Positions 1 to 12,500 of a stretch of 64,000 nt of DNA are shown here, piece by piece. The position numbers were made by a program, and so were the translations under genes. Origin of the DNA: Montifringilla adamsi (Eukaryota > Chordata > Aves > Passeriformes > Passeridae); contig JAGGNK010011003.1 of assembly GCA_017590115.1 (NCBI GenBank), positions 3,425,899 to 3,489,898 of the forward strand, written 5' to 3'. Position 1 is the stretch's first letter. Every line of letters starts with the position of its first letter. A model generated the notes under the pieces. It was given only the letters and a program-made list of their open reading frames with translations. It had not been told where the DNA came from and made no database searches.

Positions 1-3000
1 ATGCAGGACAGCAGGATGTACAAGTGGTATTGTATCCCAAATAGCCTCTTTGTGCAAAGTAGGTCAGCGCTTGATCAACCTTACAGATTTTTGTATAATC
101 TCATTCCATGGGGTTTTTCAGTCAAAGAGAGTGGGATTAAGGACAAGAATAATGCGGAATCTCAAACTTCATTTCAGAAAGCCCCAAAGCCAGGATGAAA
201 TCAAGCCAAACCAGCCATCCTGTGCTGTGGTGCCTGGACAAAGCCACTCAAGTCTTTGGCATGTGTCCTGTGCTGGTCTGCAGAGCTGTGGTGCTCCTGC
301 CTCTGTCTGGGTCCTCCTCCAGCACCACTGCCACCAAGCAAGAGAAGTTTTCCTTTTCATCCCTCCCTTCAGGCAACTCCTGAGACCTTCCACTGACTGC
401 TCCACTCCTCACCTACCCAGCCCAGGGCTGCACTGCTGCTGCAGACAGACTGACTTCTCTGCCTGCAGGAGTCGTTGCCAGCAGCTGCTGCTGGGGTGTG
501 ACATCCACCAAGGAGCTGGTGCTCCAGTGGGGCCCAGAAGCCAGCACAGGCAATCTGCTGGAAAGCTCCACCAGCTGCTTGCCACGGGCAGCATCACCTG
601 CTGTGGGGAGGGATGGTGCCCTGGCAGGGACCACGCCTGCAGCACAGGAACCCTCCCCGTGGCTCCTGCTGGCACAGGAGGAATCTGACCCCAGGAAACA
701 GCTTCAACATCTGGTCCCTGTGTACCTGGGTGAGTTTTACCAGGTTTCCTGACACAACCGTGGCGCTGCCTGCAGCTTTCTGGGCTGGAGATGCTCAGCA
801 TCTTATATCTGCTGCCTCAACTGCTCAGCCCAGCCTGATGATGCTGTTGGCATCACCCAAGGCCAAGGTGCCAGCTGGGCAGTCCTCACACCAGGCTGAC
901 AGACTGTCGGATGTGAAGTTCACATTAAATTCCTACTTGGCTGCCAGTGGTCATCTCCACAAAACATCTGCAGCACCTCTGTCCTGCCATCCCTGTCCTG
1001 GGACATGCCACCTGCCTTGTGCCTCCAGCTCTGGCCCCACACCATCAGGAGCACTAATGTGCCAACGAGACAGCTCAGAGCTGTGAAGTGCTGTCAATTA
1101 AAATGTGTAAAACACTAGGAGAAAGGGGCTGTGAGGAGAAAACTGCGTGTAGCCCCTCCAGCCAGAAAGCTGCACATGCTCCAGAGCATCCTTCTCCTCT
1201 GCTGTGGTGCAGTGGGTCAACAGCAACTGTCCCCTTCAGGTGACCTTGCTGCAGCTGTGGGTGCCAGCCAGGAAATACTCATTCCCCCGGAAGTGGTGCA
1301 GCCCAAGCAGCTGCATCTCCTTTTCCACCAGCCTCTCCCCTAGAAACAAGAGCTGGAGAGGCATCCTCCATGCCTCCACCCCTCTGCTTCCCTCCATCCC
1401 ACTGCTCCTCTGGCACTTGGCAGCTGGTGACAGCACAAGGCAACCACGGTGGCAGGGACAGCCTGGCAGGGAGCTCGTCTCCATGCCATCTGCACCTTAC
1501 ACAGTGACACATGAAACTTGGAATGCTCATTTCACCTGAGGGATTTCCCACCACCACTTATGCAAGTGTGTCCCAGAAACAGCCTGGTGCAAACACACCT
1601 GTGCAGAGCAAACATGCAGAGAACAGGTAGAACAGGTTTGAGATCAATCTCATTTTGTTATCCTTAATGAAACCAAACAGCAGCTTCCAGAATTGCATCT
1701 GTAATTGAAGTGCCATTACAGAGCTAATGCTCCAGGTACGAGCCCGATAGATTTTTCCAGAGCGCGTCAATGTGCGTTTTATGGATTCCATGAAAACGGA
1801 TCAATGAGAATTTCAAGGATTTAATAAGGCGTAATGGAATGGCTTCAGGCTATTTAAAGAAATCTATGGAGGTGACCAGGGCACAGTCTTTGGCCTGGGG
1901 TTTCACAGGACCTGGGGCAGGAGCAGTGGGATCCACACAGGATTCCTACAGTGCTCCAAGCTGCTCCTTCCTTCCCTCTACCTGAGGTATGGAGAGGTGT
2001 AGATGGTATTGAGTGTAGCTGGCTTGCTTTATGTGTTATTTCTTTTTAATTCACTTTAAGCCAATGGAAAGACTTCCCAAACTACAAAACTGAGGGTGGA
2101 AAAGGCCCAGTGGGTTATTGCTGAGGCTGGCGTTCCCTGCAGATCCTCTATGCTCATTCTCCTGCTGCCCTCACTTCTGGCACCAGCTCCTGCCTGGGCT
2201 CCTTTGCTCTCTGTCCCCTGAGACAATGGCCACAACAACAGAGTCAGAGAAAAAACATGAGCATATCAGTGGATGGGGAGTGAGACCCTTTCACCTTCAC
2301 CAGTGAAGCTGCTGCAGCCAGAAGAGGCTCTGGGGGGGCAGTGGGGCCATGCCAGGTGAATCCCTTCCTCTGCCCCACTGTGCTGGCACACACCTCACCT
2401 GCCCTGTCTAGACACCACAGCCCCAGCATGGCCAAGATCATTAACTTTTTATTCCCTTCCATTCTAATCTAATTATATTTCTGTGTTCAATAGCTGTGCA
2501 TAATGTTAAACAGGCTATTCCAAGTGAGCTGCAGCCAGGGAAGGCTGGAAATTTCATTTACACTGAATATATGATTCATTACAGCAGGGACTTAGGACAG
2601 AGCAATTAATTCACCTGAGCACGTGGCTCAAGCGGGCACTGCTGCCCAGGGCAAGCTGGCACACACAGACTTTTCCTGCCACTGCTGTCACCTGTGCCAC
2701 CTTCAAAAGTGACACAAGGAGGTGAAAACGGCTCAGGCCAACTCAACAAAAGAGAAGGAAATCCCCAAAGATTGTACTGTTGCAACCAGAACATCACTGC
2801 ACTCCTTCAGTCACAGCAACACCCCAGGCGTGACCGGCTGCTGGGGACTGTGCTCGAAGGGTTGGCCTTGCAGGGCAGCAGGAGAAGGAGGAGGAGGAGG
2901 AGGAGGATGTGCTACAGAGCGGGGCTGCCCTGGGCACCGTCAGAGGGAGAGGGCCCAGCACCCTTGCAGTGAGCATGGAAGTGTTCATGACAGCCAACAT

Positions 3001-3425
3001 CACCAAATGAGCTTTCAGATACTGGTGGAGCGTGCATGGACGCGTGGCGCTCTGACGAGGCGGGCTGTCCATCATGCCACCAGAGGTTAATTACAGATCA
3101 GGCCATTTCCCAGCACGGAAATTACTGTGGCTTGCTGAGGTTTCAGAGGTGGGCTGGGAACCATGGGATCAGGCTGAACTTCAAGGCTGCCCCAGGGACC
3201 CTTTGCTTTTGAGTCCTTGTCCATCCCAGTCCCTCCCTGTTAGTGCTGACCTGTCTGCAATTAACCTCCCTGGAAAAGCCATTTGGCTCCCAATGCCCCA
3301 TCCACGGCATGAAACATGTCCAGTCACGCTGAAGTAAGTGCAGGAGGGAGGATGGCACCAGGCAGGGTAGGGTGGGCACAGCGGGGGCACAGGAGGGGTG
3401 CGGGATGGACGCAGGGAGCGCGGTA
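1..3425. other. 3' flank / possible 3' UTR of AJAP1; no further gene seen
   Basis: There is no coding signal on either strand. The open frames are short and show no recognisable family. The block at about 1640-1870 is AT-rich with several TAAT cores and a composition unlike its C/T-rich surroundings, as is 2465-2600; both look like possible conserved noncoding elements. A short GGA microsatellite lies at 2878-2908. Confidence 0.6.
2448..2453 (-). terminator. Candidate AJAP1 poly(A) signal (AATAAA)
   Basis: This is the only AATAAA I found on the minus strand between the AJAP1 stop and the window edge. A GT-rich stretch (GGGGCTGTGGTGTC, then GGTGAGGTGTGTG) follows within about 25-60 nt, as expected for a cleavage site. 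If exon 5 is read through rather than spliced at 3431, this would give a 3' UTR of about 1.05 kb. If the downstream donor is used, the true end may lie elsewhere. Confidence 0.4.
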
Positions 3426-3433
3426 CGTACCAG
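3426..3433 (-). other. Candidate splice donor after the AJAP1 stop codon
   Basis: On the minus strand the sequence TTTCCTG is followed by GTACGTACC, 57 nt beyond the TGA. It matches the donor consensus at GTAnGT. Use of this site would put the rest of the 3' UTR in a sixth exon. My recollection is that human AJAP1 also has a noncoding last exon, which would fit, but I cannot verify it here. Confidence 0.45.
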
Positions 3434-3488
3434 GAAACAGCCCGCTGGCGTCTGCCCTGCCCCCAGAAGTCAAACAGGCTTCGGCCAG

Positions 3489-3561
3489 TCAGCAGGAGAT
3501 TTCAAACCATTTCTCAGACACAAAGGCCACGGGAATAAGATGCCGGTCAGAAGAAGAGGGT
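3489..3561 (-). CDS. AJAP1: AJAP1 coding exon 5 (C-terminus and stop)
   Basis: The acceptor is CTCTTTCTGCTCACTGCAG. The first base completes Arg (AG plus A), then [18 protein letters not shown] and FEISC, then TGA. The sequence is the same as the human AJAP1 C-terminus. Fifty-seven bases after the stop there is a strong donor-like sequence (TTTCCTG then GTACGT, exon side ending at 3431), so the transcript may splice again within the 3' UTR. A further noncoding exon would then lie downstream, either in 1-3400 or outside the window. Confidence 0.97.
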
Positions 3562-6500
3562 CTGCAGTGAGCAGAAAGAGGGGCTTGTACACGCTGGTAC
3601 GTAACACACAGGGTGCAAGCCGGGGTGGCCTGCTGCCCAGTCAGCTGTTTTACATCTCTCTAGAGCGATGCTTTGAGTGGGCCTGGGTTCACCAGGCTGC
3701 CTGGAAGTGCTCTGGGATAGAGGGTCCCAGAAAGCATCCCTGGATGGTGATAAAGCCATGATCTCTGCTAGCCAGAACACAGGCACTGTCTGTCACCTGG
3801 CTGGAGTTCATATCACACCAAGGCTTGTGAGCACCCAACAACATGGTGTGAAAATCCCTGCCAGTTCTCCGCCTTCTGAGATGTGAAGAAACCCTGGAAA
3901 ATGCAGATGAGCAGAACCCTGCACACTCGCAAGAGATGCTGATTGAAAAGGCATCAATGCTGCCTGAAAGGCATTAAATTGTTGGCTCCAGGCCTGTCCT
4001 TGGGGCAGGCAGATCTGGGCTGTGGCTGCCACACATGTCGTGGCTCCTCAAGGCTGTCTGGAGCATCAGCTGCTCATTTTCTCCCTCAAAACTCTCTGCC
4101 TGGCTTCCTCTCTACCTTTGATGGGGACACACATTTACCATATGGTGAAACCACACCAGCACTCAGTGAAAGCACTCTGGAGAGAGCCTGTGGTGTGGGA
4201 AACATCGCTCCCAGCCCCACTGCTCCTGATCCCCCCCCAGGCAAGGGGCTGGCAGAGCACGGCCACATCCCTTGGCTGCCAGTGACGCTCCTTGTTAGCG
4301 CTCTGCCGTTGTTTTGCAGCAGCCAAACGGTTCATTTGGCTCTCGCTGCCTGCTCCTCCATTAATCACCTGCTTGTTTGCAGCCCGGCAGCTTTGCCGAT
4401 GCCACTGAGGAGACAGCATGGGCGCTGGAAAAATGGATCCAGTGGCATTTTATGTGCTGGCAGGAGCAGCGGCAGCTGGGAGCTGAACACCGTGCGGTGC
4501 TGAGCTCGCCCAGCCCTGCAGGGCCAGGGGCTGCTGAGGCACACACCCAGCCTCACCGCCAGAACCGGGGGCCAATCCCACGCTGAACTAGGAGTGGGTG
4601 AGCACCCAAGAAGTAGGAGGCTCTGCCAAACTGCTCCCAGAACACCACCCCTGAGCACCAGGGCCCCATCACCACGGCGGGATGGTGCTCCCCACCCACT
4701 GGGAAACCACGGCGCCCACCTCACCTGTTTCCATTGAAGGTGGTTTTATAATCCCCGGGCGAGTGCAACGTGTCCTCGGCGTAGACGGGCACGGGGGTCC
4801 GCACGCACTCGTGGGAGCACTGCAGCGTCTCGTTGTAGGCGGTGAAGATGTCGAGGGCGCTGGGCACGCGGGCGGGGGCGAAGTCAGTCAGGTTCTGGCA
4901 GCTCTCCTCCTGCTGGTCCAGCTTGCGTTGGTGGCTGTTGCGCCGGGGGCGCCCGCTCTGCGCACAGCTGGGCGGGGGGGAGAGAGAATCAGACAATCAT
5001 GGCATGGTCTGGGTTGGAAAGGACCTTAAAAAACCCCCCAGTTCCATCCCCCTGCCATGGGAAGAGATGCCTTCCACTAGATCAGGTTGTTCAACCTGGC
5101 CTTGGACTCTTCCAGGGATGGGGCAGACACAGCTTCGCTGGGCAGCCTGTGTTAGAGCCTCACCACTCTCATAGGGAAGAAATTTCCCTTAAAATCTAAT
5201 CTAAGTCTTCCCTTTAGTTGAAAAGCATTCCCCTTGTCCCATCTCACTCTGTCTGTGTAAAAAGTTGCCCTCCATCATTTTTATAAGTTTTTTATGGCCT
5301 GAAAAGCCAAAGCAGAAGGGATGGGAAGCACACTGTATCCCTGAAACTTGGCAAGGGAACTCACCTGACTGACCAGTCATTACAGGTTGTTCCATACTAG
5401 ATTAGAATTCAGAAATTCCAATTCCGATTCAGAATTGGAAAGATCAGCCACAAGCAGTCACTTGGCTCGGTGCTTTTTTATAAGAACCAAATTTACATTT
5501 TAGACACAAGCTTTTTCCCATCAGAGGAATGACTTAATGAGTCACACTTTTGTACCTGCAGGAAGCAAAAGCCTTTTCTTAAGTGAAAATATGTAGGTGA
5601 GAACAATGAAGTGAAACCCTTTCCATTTGGGAGACGCCAACAGGTTGGAACTTCTCAGGATAAATGAGCTCAGGACCTGGTGTGACACAGCAGAGGGATG
5701 GCTGGCAGGGCAGCCCTGCTCTCCGGGGGCTCCTCCAGCTCTGGAGGCTTCATAAGGATCTCGTGGCTGCACAACACTTCTGCCTCAGTACGTCAGAGAC
5801 GAGGAGAACCCCAGCTCGCAGGAGCCGCCCTCAATCAGCCTGGTCCTATTTCAGGGTCTAGACACTGATTTAATTAAGATGCCACTTTTTCCAGATGGGA
5901 TTGACAGCGCCTTGCAGAATGCTGGAGTTTTGGGAGGTGGCAGCTCTGAGGGCGGTGCCACCGGGGGATGCCACCACTGTCTGTGGAGGGGCACCCCTGG
6001 GGACAGGGGCGTGGGGCTCTGCTGAGAGCAGCGCTGGCCGGGGTGACAGCATCTGGCTGCTGGCTCTGCTCTGCTTGATGCAACTGAAAGAGACAGCCCT
6101 AAACCAACTGCTGTCTCCCCACAGCACGCGTGCATGAGGAGCAGTGACAAGAAGGACGCTGGCTTGGCACGCAGCCATCGCTCACCCGTCCTGCTCGAGG
6201 GGGACAAATGCCAGCCAAAGGATGGGGACAGCGACTGTGTCCCTGCTGGGGACAGGGCCAATGTGTGTGATGTGGGTCAGCCCTGCCATGGAGCACCTGA
6301 ATGTGGCCTGGGGTCACCCAAAGAACCGAGGCAGTTTGGGTAGAGCTGAGCAAACTCCCAGGTACTGTTTCTTTGCCTTGGACACACCTGGGTGCTGCCC
6401 ACCCTCTCCTGCTGAGAATTTTCTCTGGTGATTTCTCAATTGCAGTGTAATATTCTACACTGATCACTGGATTTATTTTTTCCCCCCTTTTGGCTTCAGC

Positions 6501-9500
6501 AGCAGTTACTGAGCTGTTCTGCCAAGCTGTGGTCAGCTGGATCAATGACTCGTACCGCTCACTGCTGCGACTGGAGACAAATCCCACAAGTGTTTCATAA
6601 ACTATCCTCCCTGCTCCTTCACTGAAACACTGCAGCAACCAGGGAAGTTCAGTGAATTAAATCCCACTTGAGATACAGGAGAGAGTGCCACCGGCTGCTC
6701 CCCAAAGCAAGTTCAGCTGTGGGGACAGAACCTCGGTACTTTCAGTCGGTTGCTGCTCAGCATCACAGCTTTGCCAAGATGAAGATGCCTCCATAGCCCT
6801 GCAAAGAGCTTCTCCTCTCATCCCAGCTAGCCAGCAGGCTCCTCATCAACCCGGAGCTGTAACTGCCTCCTGGCTGCAGAAATGGATTCGCTGCAGCACC
6901 CAGGCAGAGCTTGGCCAGGCCGGAGGGGAGAGCCGCCAGCCACGCTGCCCCAGCCCCGCGCTGCAGCCGTGTCGCTACGCCAGCAACGCTGACCTCAAAG
7001 TAGGCCAGTTTCCCTGGGAAAATAGGTAAAGTGAGGAGTGCCTGGAGCGAAAGCTAACCTATTTTGCCATACGCCCAGCCACACTGAGAGAACAAACCGG
7101 AGCAAATGAAGCTGGAGGGGCACAGCAGTGTCCTGGGGGTTGGGGCACGCTTCAAACCACGGCACCTGAGGGGCTTCGAAGGTGCCCTTCTGTCCCTGGG
7201 TTCACAGGGAAGGGCAGGAGGTGCAGCTGCTTCTTGTCAAGGCAGGCTGGGGATTTTAGGAGCAGCATCAAAGCTCCTTAGGGAAGGTGGTGGAGGAGCT
7301 GCTGGCACTGGACAGATCCTGGGAACACCTGCTGTGGCCCAGCACACGGCTCTGACCTTTCTGGGGGGCATCGTGCTGAGGCACGTGTCCCATGAGACTT
7401 GTCCACTCAGCCTGGGCACATGCTGGTCCCCAAAGCCACTGGCCAGGTGGTGTGAGGTGGGGAAGCTGCAGGGGCACAGCTGAACCCCGATGCACCAACC
7501 TCCTTTGGAGGTTTTGCTGTAAACCCCCCATTTTCTCCTGCAATGCCTTTTCAAAACTATGCTGGCAGGTGCCACAGGCTTTGGCACCTGCAGCGGGATG
7601 GGCACCTCCATCCCCACCCTGTCCCCATCCCATGCCCCCCCCCAAGCCAAGCAGAGCAGGAGGGACCTTACCAATTTTTTAAGACAAGAGTTGTTATCAG
7701 CGCAGCTATGACCATGATGAGGGACACGGTAATAGTGATTATCTGATGAACAGCCAGACCTGCAGAAAGAAGAAAAGAGACACTGGGAACTGAAGGGACC
7801 CTGGCAGAGTCCCCCTCCCCACACAGCCCCCCACCACCCCCTCCCAGCGCGAGGCCACACACAGCCCCCGGCAGCGGTGCCGCAATCCTCTCTCCTGCCT
7901 TACACAAAATAATCTGTAAGCCAGGCTCCTCATTTCCTATCCTCTCAAGTATGTTCCTTGTCAGCCCGAATTAGGCACGAAGAACGGAAGAGAAGTGAAG
8001 ACGTCTCCCCTCTGGGACGGAAAGGGAGACGAGCACAGCCTTGCACCGGGTGCGGGATTCACCAGGGAGAATAATTACAGCACTGATGGCTGCTCGCTTT
8101 GCAGGTCGGGTGGGCTCATTTCCCCCTCTTCACCTTCCACGGGGTATCATTTTGGCTCGTGGATCATTCCTAATGAGCAGTTTGGAAACAAAAGCAGCTC
8201 GCTGTACACTATGTTTGTGATTTTGTGCTGCCTTACAGTTGCAATTTCATAATGAAATGATTTTTCCTGGCTGCAGCCCAAGGATGTGCTATTTTTCACA
8301 AACAGATGTTGCAGCTCCTGATGGATGGTAGTTTTAATAAATAAATAAGTCTCAGAATGACAGGAAAATAAGCAGTTTTATATATATATATCTGTATGTG
8401 TCTGTGGCAAGGACGGCATCAGTGCCAGGGCCACGGCTCAGCTGCAGCTGGGGGTGCCTGGGGGCAGCACTGGGGCAGCCACTGCTCCTGGGGAAGGATT
8501 CACTCGTGGCCCCCGGGCTGGCAGGGTGGGCAGCAGCCAATTCCAGCTCACTCCTTGGCTGCTTCACCTCTGGGTTTCATCTCCCAGGGGAATTCACAGG
8601 GAAAATGCCACACTGCGAGGTTGCCCACCTCCCACTGGCACCCCATCTCCTGAAGGTGAGGCCTGGAGAAAGTCTTCTGGCCCCACACTATGAGTTCCCA
8701 GAGGGTGGTGACAATGGGAGCATGTCCCCATGGGCCTGAGGAAGGTGGTGGCAGCTCGTGCCCACCCTGGCAGCAGCCAGCCCGGCCGCATCCTGCACGG
8801 CAGCCTTGGAGCAGCTCCCAGTGGGACGCTGCTGGAAAAGATAAAAGGAAAGACTCTAAAAATAAAATCAAACCAGCCCAGTGCCCGATTCCTTTGAAAA
8901 CAGGAGCGGAGTCGGGGACGAGACCTTCTGCAACACTGGGAGCTGAGGCAGTGGTAGCAGGGCCACGGGAGAACCTAACGATGCAATTAATCCTTGCATT
9001 TACGTAATGGGAAAGGCACAGAACAGATTGCAGGTGGCTGAGCACTGGGAAGGATGGCAGCTCCTTGGAGCAGGACACATGGATTTTAAGAAAGGCTGGA
9101 TAATTTTAGACTCTATCACACACATAAGTTGCCATATGTACCGGCACAGCAAAGTTCCTTTGCATCATGTATAAATTCTGCAGAAGCCAGGGGGATTTCA
9201 AGGGGACAGGAGATCTTTGTTTCAATGCTGGTGATGGACAGAGGGAAGGGACCCAACAGGTGGCCCGTGATGGTTCTCTGGGAAGCCCTATAGCAATACC
9301 TGCTGCAATAAGCACTTCCAGGTCTTTATTCTTAATTTACAAATATATCAAATACTTTCTATTAGGCCCTCAAAGAATGTAGGGCCATAGGGAACAAGAC
9401 CAAGCAAATATCCAGTCTGTGAGAGGTGGAATATCCAGTCTCTGAGAGGGGAATGCCCTGTAAGGGACATAAAGCACCCTGGTGGTTGAGGTGAGATGGA

Positions 9501-12500
9501 CAGAGATGCTGCCAAGGGCAAAGCAGTGTTTTAGACACAGCCCTCAAAGCCCAACTGGATGGAGGAAGGGGACTTGGAAGATAAAATCAATAGCTCATAG
9601 AGCAAAATCCTCCTCCTCCTCCAGCGTAGGAAGCTGCTTGGCACAGGCATAACTCCCCATCAGAGCCTGTGCCCCCAGAGAGAGACCCCGGGAGCAGGGA
9701 TTACAGTGCCTGTGTTTTGTTTGCTCATCTCCCCGGCAAAAGCTCCGATCCCAGCGGGTCACGGAACCCGGTGGCCATGTAATTACACGTTATTAACCGT
9801 GGAAACAGGGAGCTGCAGGGAGGGCAGCGGCGGGAGCGCGGGGAGGGACCCCCTCTCACCTGCGAACGCCTCAGCCCTGCGAGGGCTCCCCCTGCCAAGG
9901 CTTTTACCAGGCAATTTGACGCAGTGACCATTTAACTGGAGGGTAATTACAGGAGAAGTATTTAATGGAGCCGAAAGTGTGTCCAAGCCTCTGCGCTTCT
10001 GCTAGTGCAGCAGAATTCCGCATGCCGCCTGCCAGGAGGGAAAGCTCTTCAAAGGCGCTCTCTGAACCCGCGGAAATGCTGAAATATCGCTGGGTTTTTC
10101 CACTCTCGTGCCATCCGTGTGCACTCCGCTCTCACCGAGGCCTCTAAATCCCCCCAGTGGGGGGAGAGGGGCTGCAGAATTCCAGCGGGCAGCACAACCC
10201 AGCTCCCGATTCCCCACATCCTGGGCAAAACCCCAATCTTCTCGGAGCAAGCCAAAGCCAGGGCTTTTTTTTTTTTTTTTTCTATCTGTTATTTTAAAGA
10301 CCATATATTTGCTGCTGAGATGAAAGTGCTGAGGTTTGGCCTTTCTGGCCACCTTTTGAAACGGCTCCCGGACAGCTCTGCATCAATGGAATTAATTCCA
10401 TGAGAAAATCCATTCGAGACTAATGTCTTGCTACTGCAGGAGCGCGCCATGGCAGCGAACAGGAGATATAAGCTCTTAATTAAAAACAAAGAGAACCTCT
10501 ATCCCCCAAGGCCTTTATTTCAACAGCTCTGGTTAGGGAGCCTGTATTTTTCATTTTCCCAATAAAAACAGCTATGAGCTGCAACTCTTTGAAGACCCTC
10601 GTCAAGGCCTTGAAGCTGCATAAAATTAGAAAAAGGAGAAAACAACTCTATTTCATTTGAAAGGGAGAAAACTGGAGTTGCTCTTACAGGCCAGATACAG
10701 CTATCCCCAGTCTCTTCCCACACTTATGCTGTGTGGATCTCCCCCTCCTCAGCATTCCATCCTCATCCCTGTCATGAGTCCCCCTTCCTCTGTTCTCACA
10801 AGCCCTGAGCACCAGGATGCCAATGCCTCCTCCTGAGCATTGTGGAGAAGCTGGGGCAAAGCTGCTGGACTCAAGAGGCTTTACAGCTTCCCCAGCCATC
10901 AGAAATCACATCTGAGCCCCAAAAACCTCATCCCCTGATAAAGCTGCTTGCGGACAGAACAATTCAATCAGGAGCATGGTGTGGCCTCCCTGCTGCCACC
11001 GCCGGCCTTTCCCAGGGGGGATCAGCCAGATTTGGCCGTAACATGAACCTACTGCTGGCTAATAGCTTGTAAGGAAAATAATTTACAAAAGCCACAAGGG
11101 TCTGATACAGGGGACGAGACACAGCAGAAATCTTCTTGAAAAGCCTTGTTACGGTACACAGGCAGTTCTTCTGCTGCCCAGTCCACCACATCACAAACGG
11201 CCTCGGCTCTGCTCTTCCCAACACCTTCTTGCTGGCAAAGCTGAGGTCAGCAAAGCTGCTTGGTTTTCCACCTGGTAAATCAGTGATCTGTCTGAACCCA
11301 GCCCATTGAGTGTTAGTCATCCTGAGGTAAAAATGCAGCTTTTCAGCAAAAAACCCACCACGGTTCCTGGCAGCTTCCTGGTATTTTGAGCTGGACTGAT
11401 GAAAGAAAAAAAATATCTTCCTGCTGCTGCTGCTGCAAAATGTTTTTGCCAAGAAGGAAAATCCTGGAGGTTTATGCTAAATACACTGGGACTTATCTTC
11501 TCAGGTGTTACAGCAAATATCAACGAGCAATAAATACTTGGAGAGCAGCAGAGCAGAGTTTCTGGCTCACTGAGAGGCACGTGGGAGGACGTGCACAGGC
11601 ACGTTCGCCATCCGCGCATCCCGGGGAGTGTCCCGAATCCCTCGTCGGGAGAGCTCAGCTGACGGCCACTCTGGCTTCCACAGTCATCCTCCACCCTTCA
11701 GGAGAACTGCAGCTGATGCATGGCCCTACAAGGGATCCTTTGGGCAGCTCCCAGGAAGGGTAACCGTGGTGCCAGCCCAGGAGACACCATCCAGCTCCTT
11801 CACCTCATCTCCGTCCCCGAGCTGCGGCACCACCCCACGCCTTGGCACGGCGGATCAAAGAGGCAGCTCCATCCTCACTGCCCAGGGTTTTCTTTTAAAC
11901 ACATTTTATCTTTAATTAATTCCTTTGAAGCTTTTTGCATCTACTATCTCCTCGCCTCCAGCAACCCCCTACTGCACCCTCTTTCTGGAGGCAGGGTCAC
12001 CACCAGCGGGAAGCAACGCCTCTGTTATTATTTATTCCTGACACACTGCCAGCTGGAGGTGAGGAAGGGTGGCCTGGGGCCATCACCAGCTCAGATCCAG
12101 CTGCCAACACCCACATGGCCCCCACCTTCCCCCAGGAGAACCCCAGCCCTGGTGAAGGAGTGTCCCTGAGCATCAGCTCTGCCACAAGCTCACAGACTGC
12201 GGTGCCAAATGCGCCGCGACCGGTCATCAAATACCACTAAGAGCAGCAGACAGCACATGGAGTTTTCTGCCTTATAAAGCACTTAAAGGTTTAATTAAAG
12301 ACGGCTTTATCCTAAAGCTCCTGAAAGGAGGCTCAGACAAACCAGCGAGTGCAATTCCTGCCTCGCACTGACAGCTCTGATTCATTCCACTCTTCTCTGC
12401 TTTGGCTGAGGCTGCGGGACCCAGGGATGCTCTGCCTTGCTGGAGGAGCCCAGCCCACGTGGAGAGTGCCCGGTGAAAGCTCCTCACAGCCCTTCCCACT

